Below are positions 9,601-21,961 of a stretch of 23,394 nucleotides of DNA, in pieces. The position numbers and the translations under genes are program-made. The stretch comes from Zancudomyces culisetae (lineage: Eukaryota; Kickxellomycota; Harpellomycetes; Harpellales; Legeriomycetaceae): positions 1 to 23,394 of the forward strand of contig LSSK01001914.1 in NCBI GenBank assembly GCA_001969505.1. Direction: 5' to 3'. The notes under the pieces are model-generated. The model saw only the letters and a program-made list of their open reading frames with translations. It did no database searches and was not told the DNA's origin. Position 1 is the stretch's first letter, and every line of letters starts with the position of its first letter.

Positions 9601-12600
9601 TGGCGGTATATTTGCAAACAATCGGATTTCGCTAGCACTTGTAAGATCGATGCAGTGTTTTTTTCCTACAAGCATTGTAGATAACGAGAGAGCTACAGCT
9701 GAAAAAATGGACGAAATGCAGGCCATCGATGCATTTGCATTTACAGAGGGGATGTATTTAGATGCTGATACTGGTATTGGGATGGTACGGGAACCACTGT
9801 TAACCAAGATAAGCCGACCCATACACTTATTAGTGAGTCCGCAGATTGTAGGGATGAAAAACATGCGGCGAATATTGGGGAAATTTGAAGATAGTGTGAT
9901 AACAGATGTTTTTGCCAAGTATCATTTAAAGGACTCGTTCTGGGAATTACGGTATGTTGGGCTAAACAAAAACCTGGAAGGAAATCTATCAAAGGTTTCA
10001 GGAATACCCACGAGGAATAATGAACACATAGACTTACAGTCAAAAGAAGATCAGATCGAAATAGCGCAAACGTTGTATAGGTTTGCGAGGGAGATATGTT
10101 ATAACAGGCTTGAGCGAGGTTACAACATTTTTGCTTCGTCTAAAGGTAGTTTTGACTATTTGGAAAAGGAAAGTGGGGAAAAACACAGACTTGATAAGTG
10201 GGATGAGGAGAAGGAAGGTTTGGGAGAAGATAAAGAGGAAAAGAAAGAGGGAGGTAAAGAGGGAGATAAAGGGGGAGATAAAGGGGGAGATAAAGGGAAA
10301 GATAAAGAGAAAGAACAGGAACATGAGGGAGAGGGAAAGCGAGAGAAAGGTAGGCATGAGTACCAATACAAGTACAAGGGCAAGGGGCATGCCGGGAGTA
10401 CAGCTCAAGAAGACGAGAGCATCAACTACAAGGAAGTGATGAAGATCAGAAGGGATCGAAGCAAGGACAAGCACAGATTGGATCCAATATTTGAGGAGGA
10501 GAGCGAACAGTTTATAATAAGTTTTTTTAAGGAGAGTTCGGAGAGCGATGAGACCATATTGACATCGTGTAGGTACACAATACAAGTAGATTTGGAAAAT
10601 TCGTGCATAAGGACATACGCATGTATAGAACCATTTTCTATTCTATCTTTACAAAGACTGTTTACTGAAGATGTATCTATTCAAGTTCCTATGGCTAGTT
10701 TTCAGCAGATTCTCCAACCCAATCGGAAGTCCTATTTCATACCACCAAATATTCCTGGCATTTTCCACTTTGTAAGCATGTTTGCACCCACTTCTATTCT
10801 TCCAATGTCCAGATTCCAACTTAGACTCGTGTATTTACCAAAATTACTGAAGGAGGGAAGGAGTAATAGTGTTCATTTTGATGGAAGAGATAATGGTGAT
10901 GATGTTGATAGAGATTTGGTTGATGCGGAGAATGAAAAGGTATTTCGATTGGCACAACACCTACATCTGGGACATTCTGAGGTTCACTATCCCCAAGCAT
11001 ATTATTTAAGGTATATCCTTAACAAAGTTGGAGCGATAGTTTTAAATACAATTGGTGTGGGAAATAAATCAAAGGAAAGTGGGCTAGAAAAAAATCAGTC
11101 TAGGAGTAGCAATATCGCATATAAAGGATTGAACCATTCGAGTCAGGCATCAGAATCGGGAAAGTATAGGAGTAGCCGTGAGATTGGGGTTTCGGCTAGG
11201 AGAAATATAAACAATACAGGAAGCAGCAACGTCTCTGCTGCTGAGCATTACTCTGTTGATATTGGACAACCAAGCCAGGAGACAGGAAGGAGTGCGGTCA
11301 AGAAGGACAGAGAAGCAGGCGAGAGACCATGGAGCAGGAGAGTGATGAGTGGATTCGACCCACATGCTCGTATCGACAAAACAGTGTCGCAACCTCCAGG
11401 GCTTTGTGGCGAGTTAAGTCAGCAGAGGAGTGGGCAGATCCACAAACCCGCGAGTGCACGGGGTAAACAAGCAAATCAACCTACTGCTGACTCTAACGAC
11501 TACGGTTCAGTGGGTAATTTGGTGGAAGGGGATGTGTATAGATCGCTAAATTCATCGAATTTGTCAGTAGGCTATAAATTTGGTGGAAACGATGAGGGAA
11601 AACGAGAAAAAAGCGTTTATGGAGAGACAGAAAGTATCAAACAGCAACATCATCAGTTACAACCAACGGTGATGATCACAAGTGTTAGTAACCAGGATCA
11701 GTCAGTGACCGGAGATAGTATTGGTGGCGATAGAGGAGGAGTAGGTGGTGGTGGTGGTAGAGAGATCGGCGAGAATGCACAGCCGAGAAGCGAGATGCAG
11801 GTGGAAAAAGCAATTTATATAATTGAAAAATCGGATTTAGTGGAAATGAATATGGATCCAAGCTTTTATACGGAGGTTGGGTTAAATCCAATTCGGCATT
11901 ACATGCAATATGAAAAAAACCCCTTAATTTCCCGGGTAGTACAGAGTTATTATGAAAAAAGAACCAGCATAGAGACACCAACCAGTGAACTAAGCGAAAG
12001 CGAGGATGGATATCCAGACATAGACCCGGTAAAACAGCATGAACATCCACTACTGAATTTGGCATATGATTTGGAGGCCAGCAATGATGTTGCAGCTGTT
12101 GCATATCGTACTTTCTTGGAATACTCACTATTTGAGTATAGTGATGCTATTGTGGTTTTGAAAGAAAATTTCTACCAATTACAAATCTCTGGAAGAATAA
12201 TGGAACAGCTACTTGAGTTTGACAGCCAAATTATAGCCTCACCCTATGTACCAGGTCAAGCTTCTGTAGAAAACCCAGTTTTGGATAAATGGTATGTGAA
12301 AAGACTGGAAAACAAAAACTCGTTTTTGTTTATTACATTTCCCAACATCACTACATGTACCAGATATAAAGAACTTATGGCAGATGATGCAGAGTCCTCG
12401 CCGATCACAAACACTCGCCGCTCTTCAAGGATGGGAGCAGATACTGGAGAAGAAGACGTCAGTGAAGAATACGACAGTGAAGAGGAAGAAAGCGGAGAGG
12501 AGGAAAGCGAAGAGAAAAAAAGTAAAATAAAAGAGGGTAAAGAGGAGGGGGTTGAGGGCCATCGAGTGAGAAAAGAAGAGCAAATATCCACAAGCAATCG

Positions 12601-15600
12601 CAAGAGCTTGGATGCTTCTAATGGTCCTTTGCATGATGTGCTGTTGATGAACATAGACAACAATTTGCAAAGTAGCGAGACTGGGCCTTCCAATGGGATT
12701 TTTAGCAAAAGTGCTCATAACTTTAGCGGAAAAATTGAGAATAACAATAGAAGTTCCGGCTACAACGAGCATGATAAATATCGCTACTCACAAAACTATG
12801 TCCTAGCCTTTGAATGCAGTGTTGAGGGAGAGGATCTTCGCAGGAAAAGCAAGAATTTACTTCGAGGAAATCCCAGTATGAATAAAAAGTTTGGAGAGGG
12901 TCTCAACCCGGCTACCACCAATATGCCCAAAATTCATGTTGACAAAAAGCTGGAAAGCTTTTGTGCTGCTAGCGGCAACAGCGGCCAAAAGACAGACATC
13001 GGCTATGCCTTTAGTGGAGGAATAATGGCAAACTCTCTTGATATGATTCCCGACTTTTCAGCAGAGGCTATTCAGCAATTAAAGTTGATGGAGCTTTTAT
13101 ACAAGAAAGCTCATGCCCAATCTGTGTTTTTGGCGTTACTCTTGAATGAGAAAAACAGTACCAACAAATACAAAGTAAACATTGATGACTTGAGAACCAC
13201 GAGTAATGACATTTTCACGACAAAGACATTGGATATTGATGTTACGATGTTTTTAATAAGCTGGGAAATCCGTAAGTTGGAAAGAGGGTACAGAAAAGAT
13301 GTCAAAGTTGCTCAAGATAACGGAAAAAATGTAATGAAAGTTCTCAATGACTATTTCCAGCCAGTTAGAACATACTCAGAAAACCAAAATGGTGAAGATT
13401 CTGTGGTAGGCATAAATGCTGAGTTTGAAGAGACCAGCGAAAATGACAGCGAAGTGGATGTGAATGAACGGTCTAGGGTTCTTGAGCAGTTGGGCAGGAT
13501 GTTTTACTCGCATCCCAAAGAATCCAAGGAATGGACTAAAAAGCAGCTTGTAGAGTATGCAATGGATCCTCTATATGTGACTATGAAGTATCACATAGAA
13601 TTAAAAGGAGAGGCCCTAGTGCACGAAAACCACCTAAATGGTGTATATGACCCAAAAAAATACAAAAATACTTGGACAGTATCGTTTTCGGATCCCGAAT
13701 ATATCAAAGGCAAAGGATCCAAGCTTTTGATGACCATTGATTCATTGTTTAGAAAAGCAGGAATTATATGGCGACCATACATGTCATCCGGAGCCAGAAA
13801 AAGTCGTGACCAAGCATGGAAAGTGGATAAACTGATATCACATATTAACGATTTCAAGGTGTATTTAAATATTGAGTGCAAGTGCTTCAGGGATGAGATT
13901 AGAGCGCTCGGCTCTAACAGTATATTCTCTCCAATCGGGAATAAGACCGGTCGTACCAAAAATAGAAGTGCAGATGTCTCGAGTCATAGTAAGAGATATC
14001 CGGCAGCAACTAATTTCAAAAACAACGCCATCATAAACAGCTTTTGTACGTTACAGGCGAAACAACTCGGGATGGTCTGTTCTGCTATAAAATATAATAT
14101 TTACCACGTCACGTTGAATAACTTGCAGGGTGCAATCCAACCAGGCAATGCCAATAATTCTGTTTTGTTGGATGCGGTTTGGAGATCGATTGCGATATCA
14201 TATAACTTGAATGCTACCAACTCTGCGTCAAGTACTTATTTTTATGGTTCCTTTTACCTACACAAATACAATTTACACCTGAGACGCCTAATGGAGCAAG
14301 TGGATGATGAAAGCAGCGGTGACTTTAATCAATTGGAGAGTAACGATTATCAGCATAACAGTAAAATTTTTAATTCAGTAGCAAAAATCAGAGGGATACA
14401 GACAGGCAAAGTGAGTACAGCCACTGCTAATGAGTTGAAATACAAAAAGCTAGGAAGAGAAAATAATGGAAATGGCAAATTTTTAGCAAAAAAGCTGGAT
14501 AAAGCGATGGAGTGTTTTGTAACCGAGTTACTGGAATGTCAAAAAAGACTAAAGCTCAAAATAATACCAGTTGGAGAGTATTTAGTAGTTGAAAACATAA
14601 ATGAGATTGTTTCGGAATTTGTAGGTGATGAATTAAGAAATAGTAAACACAAACGGACACAGACACAGACACAGACACAGACACAGACACAGACACAGAC
14701 ACAGACACAGACACAGACACAGACACAGACACAGAGGCAGGAACAAACAGGAAACTCAATAGTTAACCGTAAAGGTCCAAATGGATGGTTTTTATTGAAA
14801 CTAAACAAACGTAAAAACACAATTTCGCTAGTTTCGCATTTGTACTATGTCGATGCAGTCGAGCTTGACCATTTAGCAGAGAAATTCAATGATAAAATTC
14901 GTTCAATCGCAGATCGAATGATCAGTGATGCACTAAAGTCAACGACTGCGAGAATTCTGCTAAATAAATTGTACACTACACGCATCTGTTCTGATCTATT
15001 ATTTTCTGACGATAAAGCTGATGACCACGAGAAAGCATCATTTCCAACCAGCAAATATCCAAGATTGGGGCTTTTTTCAAAACCCAATGCAATAGTTTTC
15101 GGGCTAAGTGGAGGTGTATACACAGCCTTTGACAACGATGATCGTAACTTTAAAGGAAACACTAGAGAGGAAATGGCAAGCATACTACGAGGCACTGTCA
15201 TCAATCAAAAAGATAAAAAAGGCTACTATGGCTGCAAAGAAAAGTTTTCGGTGGCATTTCCAGTGCACCCCAGGGTAAATACAAGCACGGCACTGCATGT
15301 AGTAAGTACGTCGCGGATCAGCAATAATCGAGTTGACAACCGCAGCAACTACTATGTGTTCCGGTATAATGGTTCTGTCTTTTATGCAAGGCTTTCAACG
15401 TTTGATTTGAGCAGTACAAATCCCAAGGCCAATTCTTTTGAAGATCTTATAGCACGACCTGTAAGCCTTCCTGATGATAGCTTTTCTAGCAAGCGAAAAC
15501 AAAATATAGCCAACGCAAACAAGAGCAGTAGTATGAAGAGCGTGGTTGAGTATATGACGCAAGGAGTGGGTGATGAATCGTTGAACAGCCAATCACATCC

Positions 15601-18600
15601 TGGGGCCAAGCTAGGAACGTTTCCAGTTCTGGAAAACAACGACATGTTTTTGAATAGTAAGAGTTTTAGTGGAAAGAGTATAATAGAACTTCGACAGAAC
15701 AAGATTACTAGAAGAAAAACGATGCCATCTTACACGCGGTTTTCGCCAAAGGAAAAAATCAATGTTGATAGACCCGAAAATCCAGTCATACAAAGTGTAT
15801 CGGCGGTGATGCTGGGTGTAAGACGATCAATGACCACTGATAGAGATAGAAAGCCGCCAACACCGACAATAACTTCAAACATTAAAAATTATATTGTGCT
15901 ACAGTTTTACGGGATGGGCCACCCATCTAAAAAAATTACACAAGAGCTAGTGGAATATATATCGACGCACTTGTCTTACCATGCAGTATTGCCTGTATTG
16001 AGTTTGCATTTGGAGAGAAACTCGCGAATGACAAACGATGATCTAGGATTTATTTTTGATGTTAAGAATAACAAGCCGATAACGATATATCTACCATTAA
16101 TAAGTTTTTCATCGATATTTAAAGATGTCCATTGCTTTTCCAAAAGCCTTGATGATGACGCCTTCAATTCTACGCTGGTTCATATCTTCAAAACTAGTAT
16201 AAATCAGATTATGAATTTTCCGATTTTGGTGCATTTACAAAACCAGGCCAAGACCCTGATTGGTAGGCAGCTGGAGCTTAACTACCTGCCTATTTTAAAA
16301 CAAACGCTCCCAAAGCTCCAACAAATGAAAATTTTTAAAAATAGCAACAAGAGTGCAGCTGTTGACAGGGAAGCGCTAGAAAGACACCAGCGACTAGATT
16401 TGGCCAAGTCAGGGTTACTGGCCAGCTATACTTATTTGTACAATTGCAATCCACACCTTACTACCATTTCTAGTGCAACATCAACACCATCAGCAACTTT
16501 AACACCCACTCCACAAGTAGCTCCCTCATCACTAACCGCCTCGTCGATGAATCATATAGGCAATTCTAGTAATATTAATGGTATCTCATCAGATGTTCAG
16601 ACAAACATTACACCCAACGCTGGGTTTGGCCAGGGAATCTCTGTGTTACAAGTAACACCACTGGATGTTAATTACAATATCGACTGGGAGGCTATGAACC
16701 CCAGCAACTCAATTTGCGCAAATGATGACGCTTTAGATGACAGCCAACAATTTTCCGCATTGGGCGCGAATTTCGAGAAGGTTATTGACCAGGTGAAGCT
16801 TATCTTTGATATTATCGAAAACTACATCGGTCACATGCCCAGCTTTATAGCTGAACAGAAGGGTATTGTTGACGAACATGTGACTACACCGAATGGGAAT
16901 AGCAAGGATATCGTACTAACGGGGATGATAGGCGTCACGCTATGGAGTATTGGCCATATCAACGAGGTTTCAATTATGAAGCAAGTAATCGATATTTACA
17001 AGCAGAGTATAATTGAACTCTTCATGGAAAGCATTGTTTCGCCCATTTTAAAATCGCCAAGGTTTTCAAAGCGATTTCTTTGCAGTAAACGACATGATAC
17101 AGTTCCAAACGACTTTATAGGATTAATATATCAACTTAGTATGGTATTTAGTAATCGAAGATACAGTATAAACACAGCAGAGATACAGTACAAAGCATCT
17201 ACCGCTAACATCAAAAGCCTTACAAGAAATTTTGAGTCTCTATTGAAAACATCATCATCAGCTATTGACGAACTAAACGTATATCCAATATTTTATGATC
17301 TGGAGGGTGATACAAAGGAAAAGGAAAAGGAAAAGCGAAGAGCATGGAGACGACAAATTCTCGACAAGCTTGGTGCTGTGGAATTGAAAACAGGCCATAG
17401 CGAACCAAAACGAGTTATCGAAAAAATAAAAAATGGCGCGTCTTTGCTTGTAGGAATTACGTGGTATACCCTAAAATCCAATACTGATGGTAATATGTCT
17501 TCCTCATCTTCTTCGTCGTCATCTTCTGTATCATCTTCGTCTCGTTCGTATCCTAATCTTAACAGAGCGTTCAAGAAGAACAACTTGGATCATCGGTTTT
17601 ATAAGGGAAGAGTTGTTACACGAGCTGATACTGCAATGTCAACAAGCCTGGATTTGGCTGCACTTATGTACAATGTTGGTGAAGAACACAAATACAGGGC
17701 TAAAAACAAGGGATATTTTAAATCAAGTAAAGCTGAGCAAGCTTATAGACGAATTAAGAAGGAGGCTGCAAAATCGAAATATCCATATCACGAATTTCTT
17801 AATGCAAGTAGACTTGACATTAAATTTCCCAGGGGCATGGTGAATGACAATAAAAAGGGGGTCAATCCATCGATTTCGTATTATGGAGTCCCCAAGTTTA
17901 TATGTAAAAGTGAATTGTGTAAGCCCGTAATGAGACATGTATTGCTGACGGTTCAAATTACTCGTGATACAGTTCGGATTTTAGGGTATAATGTTAACCC
18001 ATGGTATTTTGAAACATTAAAACGAGCAATTGGTTACAAACTTAAAATTGAACAACTTCGGTACGAGGCAAACAGTATAATGACCCTGCATCAGTCGGGC
18101 CATTTTGAGGGTGCAAAACGCAGTTTGGCTCGATTTTTAGATGAACACAGGGATTTTCTTAGCGCAAACGGCGGAGTGGATGAACAGGCTGCTATTATAC
18201 AGTTACCAGATAAGTTGGATTTCTGGATGGACTCGGATTTAATTCGAGATTTAATCAATCACTATGACGAATCAGAAAATTTGGTTCTAGGAAACCAAGT
18301 ACAGCGTTTACGCACAAGCGTGTATCACGAGCTACTCTTAGACAAGGACAATGTAACTTTCAAAAAGGCGCATCACCAACACCTTCAGTGGGCAAGGCAA
18401 ATGGCATACGTCGATTATACTTTACCTCATATGCCGTTTTCTGTCGGAGATATACTGTTTGATACGGCATCGCGACTCATTAGAACATACGACTCGCGAT
18501 TACAGCTGGTGTTATGGTTGACAAAGTTAGGAACGATAGCAGATTACTGGTATTACCTGTGTGTTGATCAATCGCGGTTGAACCAACGGTATAGAGAAAT

Positions 18601-21600
18601 CTCTGCTCTGGATATCTACGAACTACTGAGCAAATCGCGTGTGTTGTATTCAATAACTGCACCTTTTTATCTCACTAAGGCGTTACAACCAAAGACATAT
18701 AGTATTGAAGGGATAAATAAATATTTCAAGGTGCTCAGTTTTATTCTCAGGAACTTTGCGCAAGAGTACGTAAACTATTTGCGATGTATTGGAATGTACG
18801 AAGTGGAACGGATTGAGCGGAGGGTAGCTGTGACTAGTGAGAGTGGCGAGCTGACCAGTATGTTTGGATTTCCAAAGTGGATTAAAAACAAAATTATGGT
18901 CGACAACCTAAACAATAAAGGGGCTAAGCTGGATTCGATTAGTGTTTATGATTTGTTTTTAACATTCCCTACAATACAACGGTCATTTGTGTTGATAAAA
19001 GTCAAAGTAGAGCCAAACATGCTTAACTTGAAGGTATATGGACTGAGCGATAACCTATCCAATTTGGCGACTACTGTTCCTGGTTATACCAAACCAACTG
19101 TTTCAACTGCTGAATTAAAACAGTTAGCTTATCACCTTGGTCAAATGATTAAGTTGCTTCAGATAAAATCGTTTAGTTATGATTATCAACTAAGGTGTTA
19201 TATCGAGCTGGCAAGGCTATTATCCACTTCATACATTGCATCCAATATTCAGCCTACCAACACTGCTGGCCAATCTCAAACTCAAACTCAAACTCAAACT
19301 CAAACTCAAACTCAAACTCAAACTCAAACTCAACCTCAACCTCAATCTCAACCTCAACCTCAATCTCAAACCCAAACTCAAAACCAAAACCAAACTTCTT
19401 CATCCGACGAGGACGGAAGAAGTGCAACACACCCTGGCGGAACCAATATAGACTTTACAGTGAATTTACTGGTAGTAATGTCATTACTGGGAAAGATTCC
19501 TTACTATTCAGTACAATACTCCTCTCGAAAACTCGTCAAAATGATATTCCCACTGATTGATGACGAAAAAGATAGCGACAAGTCTTTGTTGGATCCGAAA
19601 TGCTATAACCACCTCTTTGGAAAGAGTGTGGTGGAGTATTTGATTCATAACTGCCGGGCTTATGGATATCATTCCTCAGCTAAGCAATCAGCGTCACAAA
19701 CAGTTGGAAACAGCATTATTTACAAAAATTTTGATGACAAACGTCATGTCGAGATGTTTACAATTATTTGTGAATGTTACTATTGTGCACTCTCTAAAAT
19801 GAATTTAGACAGGAAAAATGACAAGGTTCCCCATAGTAACGGCTCTTCTATGTATAATTTGGGCTGTTACGCTATTGAAGATACGGATCCTGATACCACA
19901 GATTGGATGAAATCAGTAAGACGCCAAGCCAGTGAATCAAACACCCATTCCAAACACGACCCCATTTTTGCCGTTGGTTCTTATAAACTAACCGAATCTG
20001 AAAAGACAAGGAATTGGACAGTATTCAGTGTATCGTCGTTTAACGAATCTTCTACCCCGATGACAGCAAATTCTAACCACGAAGCCAATGGCGCAAATCT
20101 CGATATCGATCCCAGCAGTGGTGTCAACGACCCAATAAGCAGGATGGCATGGATAGATATGTTTGATTGGCAGTTGAAAGCTGTAGAATGGGTCAGAAAT
20201 CCAGCTTCGTTGAATTATTCGGCCGGCATCAACGAATCTAGCCTCACTTCTGATCATTCCTGGGTGACAACGACCATGAAAGATCTACTTACAGCCGCCC
20301 AGTTTGACTACATTCGCGAATGCTTATGGGATGATTATTATGCACTACTGTCGCTGAAATCGGGCTTTAACCACTACCTACTATTCTTGGTTCAATATCT
20401 TGAGTTCATTCCTGACTCCACTTCTGTATACAACGACGGTTTCAAGTTTAATTACATGGATACAAATACCTTGAGGGCCCTGTTAGGCTATCATCAATCC
20501 TTGTTTCTTGCAAATTCCGTGCGACCATCCATTGGGCAAAAGTCCACTCTAAGCCCCTTGTCCACTAATACAATCGACTCTTGTGGTTTTTCTACTTCAT
20601 CGATGATTCAAAGCCCCACATTGCAATATCTCTCAAAAGTTAGAAAACTATCCAACCTTTCCACAACCTCGTTTGGGGACAACTACTCGTCCTCAAGCCA
20701 CGTTGAAACACCATATAAAAGACCCTCGATAGCTAGTACTCACCTACAAGTCCCAAAAACAAACTTTTATGGTCCCCAGCAATTACCATCTCCGTCTAAC
20801 GTCGAAGGAAGTTTGCCAACAAAAAACATTACCTTGAATTCCATAGCTGTTGTGAAACCTTCTCCACGAAATAAGACTAGTTTATTTAGTGATGCGGAAG
20901 GTCCAGCCCCCAATAGTTTCTTGAAGGCCAGAAAAAAATACCTATCTCACAAAGCAAACACAAAATCCCTAACTATTAACCCACCTCTTTCTATTACGAC
21001 CCATAAAAAAAAATCGCTAAGCAATATAATTGTGAAAAACAACGCTAAAACTGTTGCCATGTCTACCAACACCGGATTCCCAGCATACTTCAAGCCGTCT
21101 CTAAAAAGATGTTGGGTTTGCAAATCACATTTGAAATACTTTATTAAAATCAAAGCTGCTCCAAAGAGCCCTGTTACTTCTCATGTTTACAAAAAGAACA
21201 GTCCGGCGGATTCAGGTTCTAAATCAGCCGCCGCAATGTATCCAAGAGGATCGTATTATGAATTTGGTCTTGGATACTTGCTATTGAATATCAACTATAA
21301 CCCAAAAATTGTTCGAGCGCGCTCTTTTAATTTCATAACTAATATTACCTGTCACACTGATTTGTTGAAAAACGAATGGCTGAAATCCCAAACGCCTCAA
21401 CCAGGGTCTACCATTTTTACACCTGATGACAAGCTCAATAACAATCTGACTAGGCTAATACTGCTAAATCCATTCAGTGAAAACTATCTTGTCATTCTCT
21501 GGCTAACACAGATTAACCCCTCGTCTGGTGTTGCTGGTAGTAAGGTTGCGAAGTTGTTGGTCAGCTCTGATGAATCTGCGTTGGATAGATTGTGTGACTT

Positions 21601-21961
21601 GTATTTTGAAAACCCTGGCATTTCTTCTCCCAATTCACGCAATCAAAACGAGGATATTATTGGGCATGGATTCTCACCGGCCCGCCAAGATGTAAACGGT
21701 ATTGGATCGTACACCAGCGATATCACCACCGAGCAACATCCATCGACTTCAAACAGCAAGTCCAACTTTTTTGGTTCATGTGGAGCTGGAGATAGGTGGT
21801 ATATCTTAAATATCAAGTGTGTCTCCAAATTACGCAAAGTAGCTGTGCAAATTGGTGGAGAAAATCGGCGGGATCATGAGTTAAGCAATGTAGAAAAGCG
21901 ACATTTGAATCTGATTTTCTCTGTGTTTAATGGTGGACATTACCACAGTAATTTCTCTTAG
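6638..21961 (+). CDS. SZT2-like giant protein (KICSTOR large subunit homologue), about 5046 residues
   Basis: In animals SZT2 scaffolds KICSTOR, which ties GATOR1 to the lysosome surface so that TORC1 is shut off when amino acids or glucose run out. Exon 1 is 6638-7365, exon 2 is 7549-21961. Splicing restores the codon for Thr243 and continues LEKCLNG. Residues 31-90 match the N-terminal helical part of human SZT2. A von Willebrand A-like domain follows: YKFVFVIDISESM (human YRFVIELDLSPST) with Asp220, Ser222 and Ser224, then GVVLIMDGV with Asp412 (human GIIVITDGV). The ARIKEGFILTDV segment near residue 585 matches human VRLREGYSVREV. The remaining some 4000 residues are less conserved and carry disordered insertions (acidic, Ser-rich, TQ repeats). 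Human SZT2 has about 3400 residues. A Cys-x-x-Cys (RCWVCK) lies near residue 4762, and I cannot identify a complete zinc finger. The start is the first ATG after the in-frame TGA at 6623, with A at -3. The family call is firm for the N-terminal third and inferred for the rest. Confidence 0.85.
7366..7548 (+). other. Sole intron of the SZT2-like gene
   Basis: This 183 nt GT-AG intron has donor ACG|TAAG reading GTAAGT after exon base 7365 and acceptor ATTTTAG. It interrupts the von Willebrand A-like domain just after the DxSxS motif. A G-rich segment at 7429-7449 has four runs of three or more G. Splicing joins ALET to LEKCL, in line with the helix after this strand in human SZT2. The TTG at 7550 is a codon for Leu, not a start. 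Confidence 0.85.
10189..10420 (+). repeat. Lys/Glu/Gly-rich low-complexity insert with 12-nt tandem repeat
   Basis: Inside the SZT2-like gene, residues about 1125-1180 are an extremely charged stretch of Lys, Glu, Asp and Gly. At 10249-10308 a 12-nt unit close to GGGAGATAAAGG repeats about five times, giving GDKG units. The coding strand is nearly all purine here. The segment is probably a disordered, slippage-grown loop between conserved blocks. Confidence 0.7.
12430..12560 (+). repeat. Acidic Ser/Glu low-complexity insert
   Basis: Residues about 1870-1913 of the SZT2-like protein are rich in Glu, Asp and Ser (motifs such as SEEYDSEEEESGEEESEE) and are followed by a Lys-rich run. SEEE/DSEE contexts are casein kinase II-type sites. 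No tandem DNA period is obvious, so this is likely a selected acidic disordered loop rather than pure slippage. Confidence 0.6.
14657..14734 (+). repeat. Perfect hexanucleotide repeat ACACAG x 13 encoding (Thr-Gln)13
   Basis: The 78 bp tract consists of 13 uninterrupted copies of ACACAG, in frame, coding for residues 2613-2638 of the SZT2-like protein. Perfect purity implies recent replication slippage and likely length polymorphism between isolates. Degenerate ends (AGGCAG, GAACAAACAG) follow at once. The opposite strand reads as a Cys-Val repeat, which is only a shadow. Confidence 0.95.
17498..17548 (+). repeat. Poly-serine tract in the SZT2-like protein
   Basis: Ten Ser codons, Val, four Ser, Arg and Ser (residues 3560-3576) are written with a mixture of TCT, TCC, TCA and TCG. 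The mixed codons suggest an old or selected disordered linker, unlike the pure hexamer repeats elsewhere in the same gene. Confidence 0.85.
19271..19393 (+). repeat. Degenerating hexanucleotide repeat (ACT/CCT/TCT CAA) encoding TQ/PQ/SQ/NQ dipeptides
   Basis: Residues 4151-4191 alternate Gln with Thr, Pro, Ser or Asn. The core at 19280-19333 is nine perfect ACTCAA units. Downstream units vary to CCTCAA, TCTCAA, ACCCAA and AACCAA, as expected of an older, decaying tract. It encodes the same Thr-Gln dipeptide as the repeat at 14657-14734 but with different codons for both residues, so the two arose separately. Confidence 0.95.

Noticed and set aside
10083-10439. 118-codon plus-strand Arg/Lys-rich frame
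   Set aside because: A frame shadow of the purine-rich low-complexity insert of the SZT2-like gene.
14539-14820. Minus-strand frames with Cys-Val and Ser-Val repeats opposite the SZT2-like exon
   Set aside because: They are the complement of the ACACAG repeat and lie wholly inside a 14.4 kb coding exon. No start, splice or family evidence.
19195-19560. Plus-strand alternative frames with Asn-Ser and Leu-Lys repeats
   Set aside because: They are frame-shifted readings of the ACTCAA repeat within the SZT2-like gene.
21090-21360. Possible zinc finger near RCWVCK in the SZT2-like C-terminus
   Set aside because: Only one Cys-x-x-Cys pair with no properly spaced second pair could be seen, so no zinc finger is claimed.
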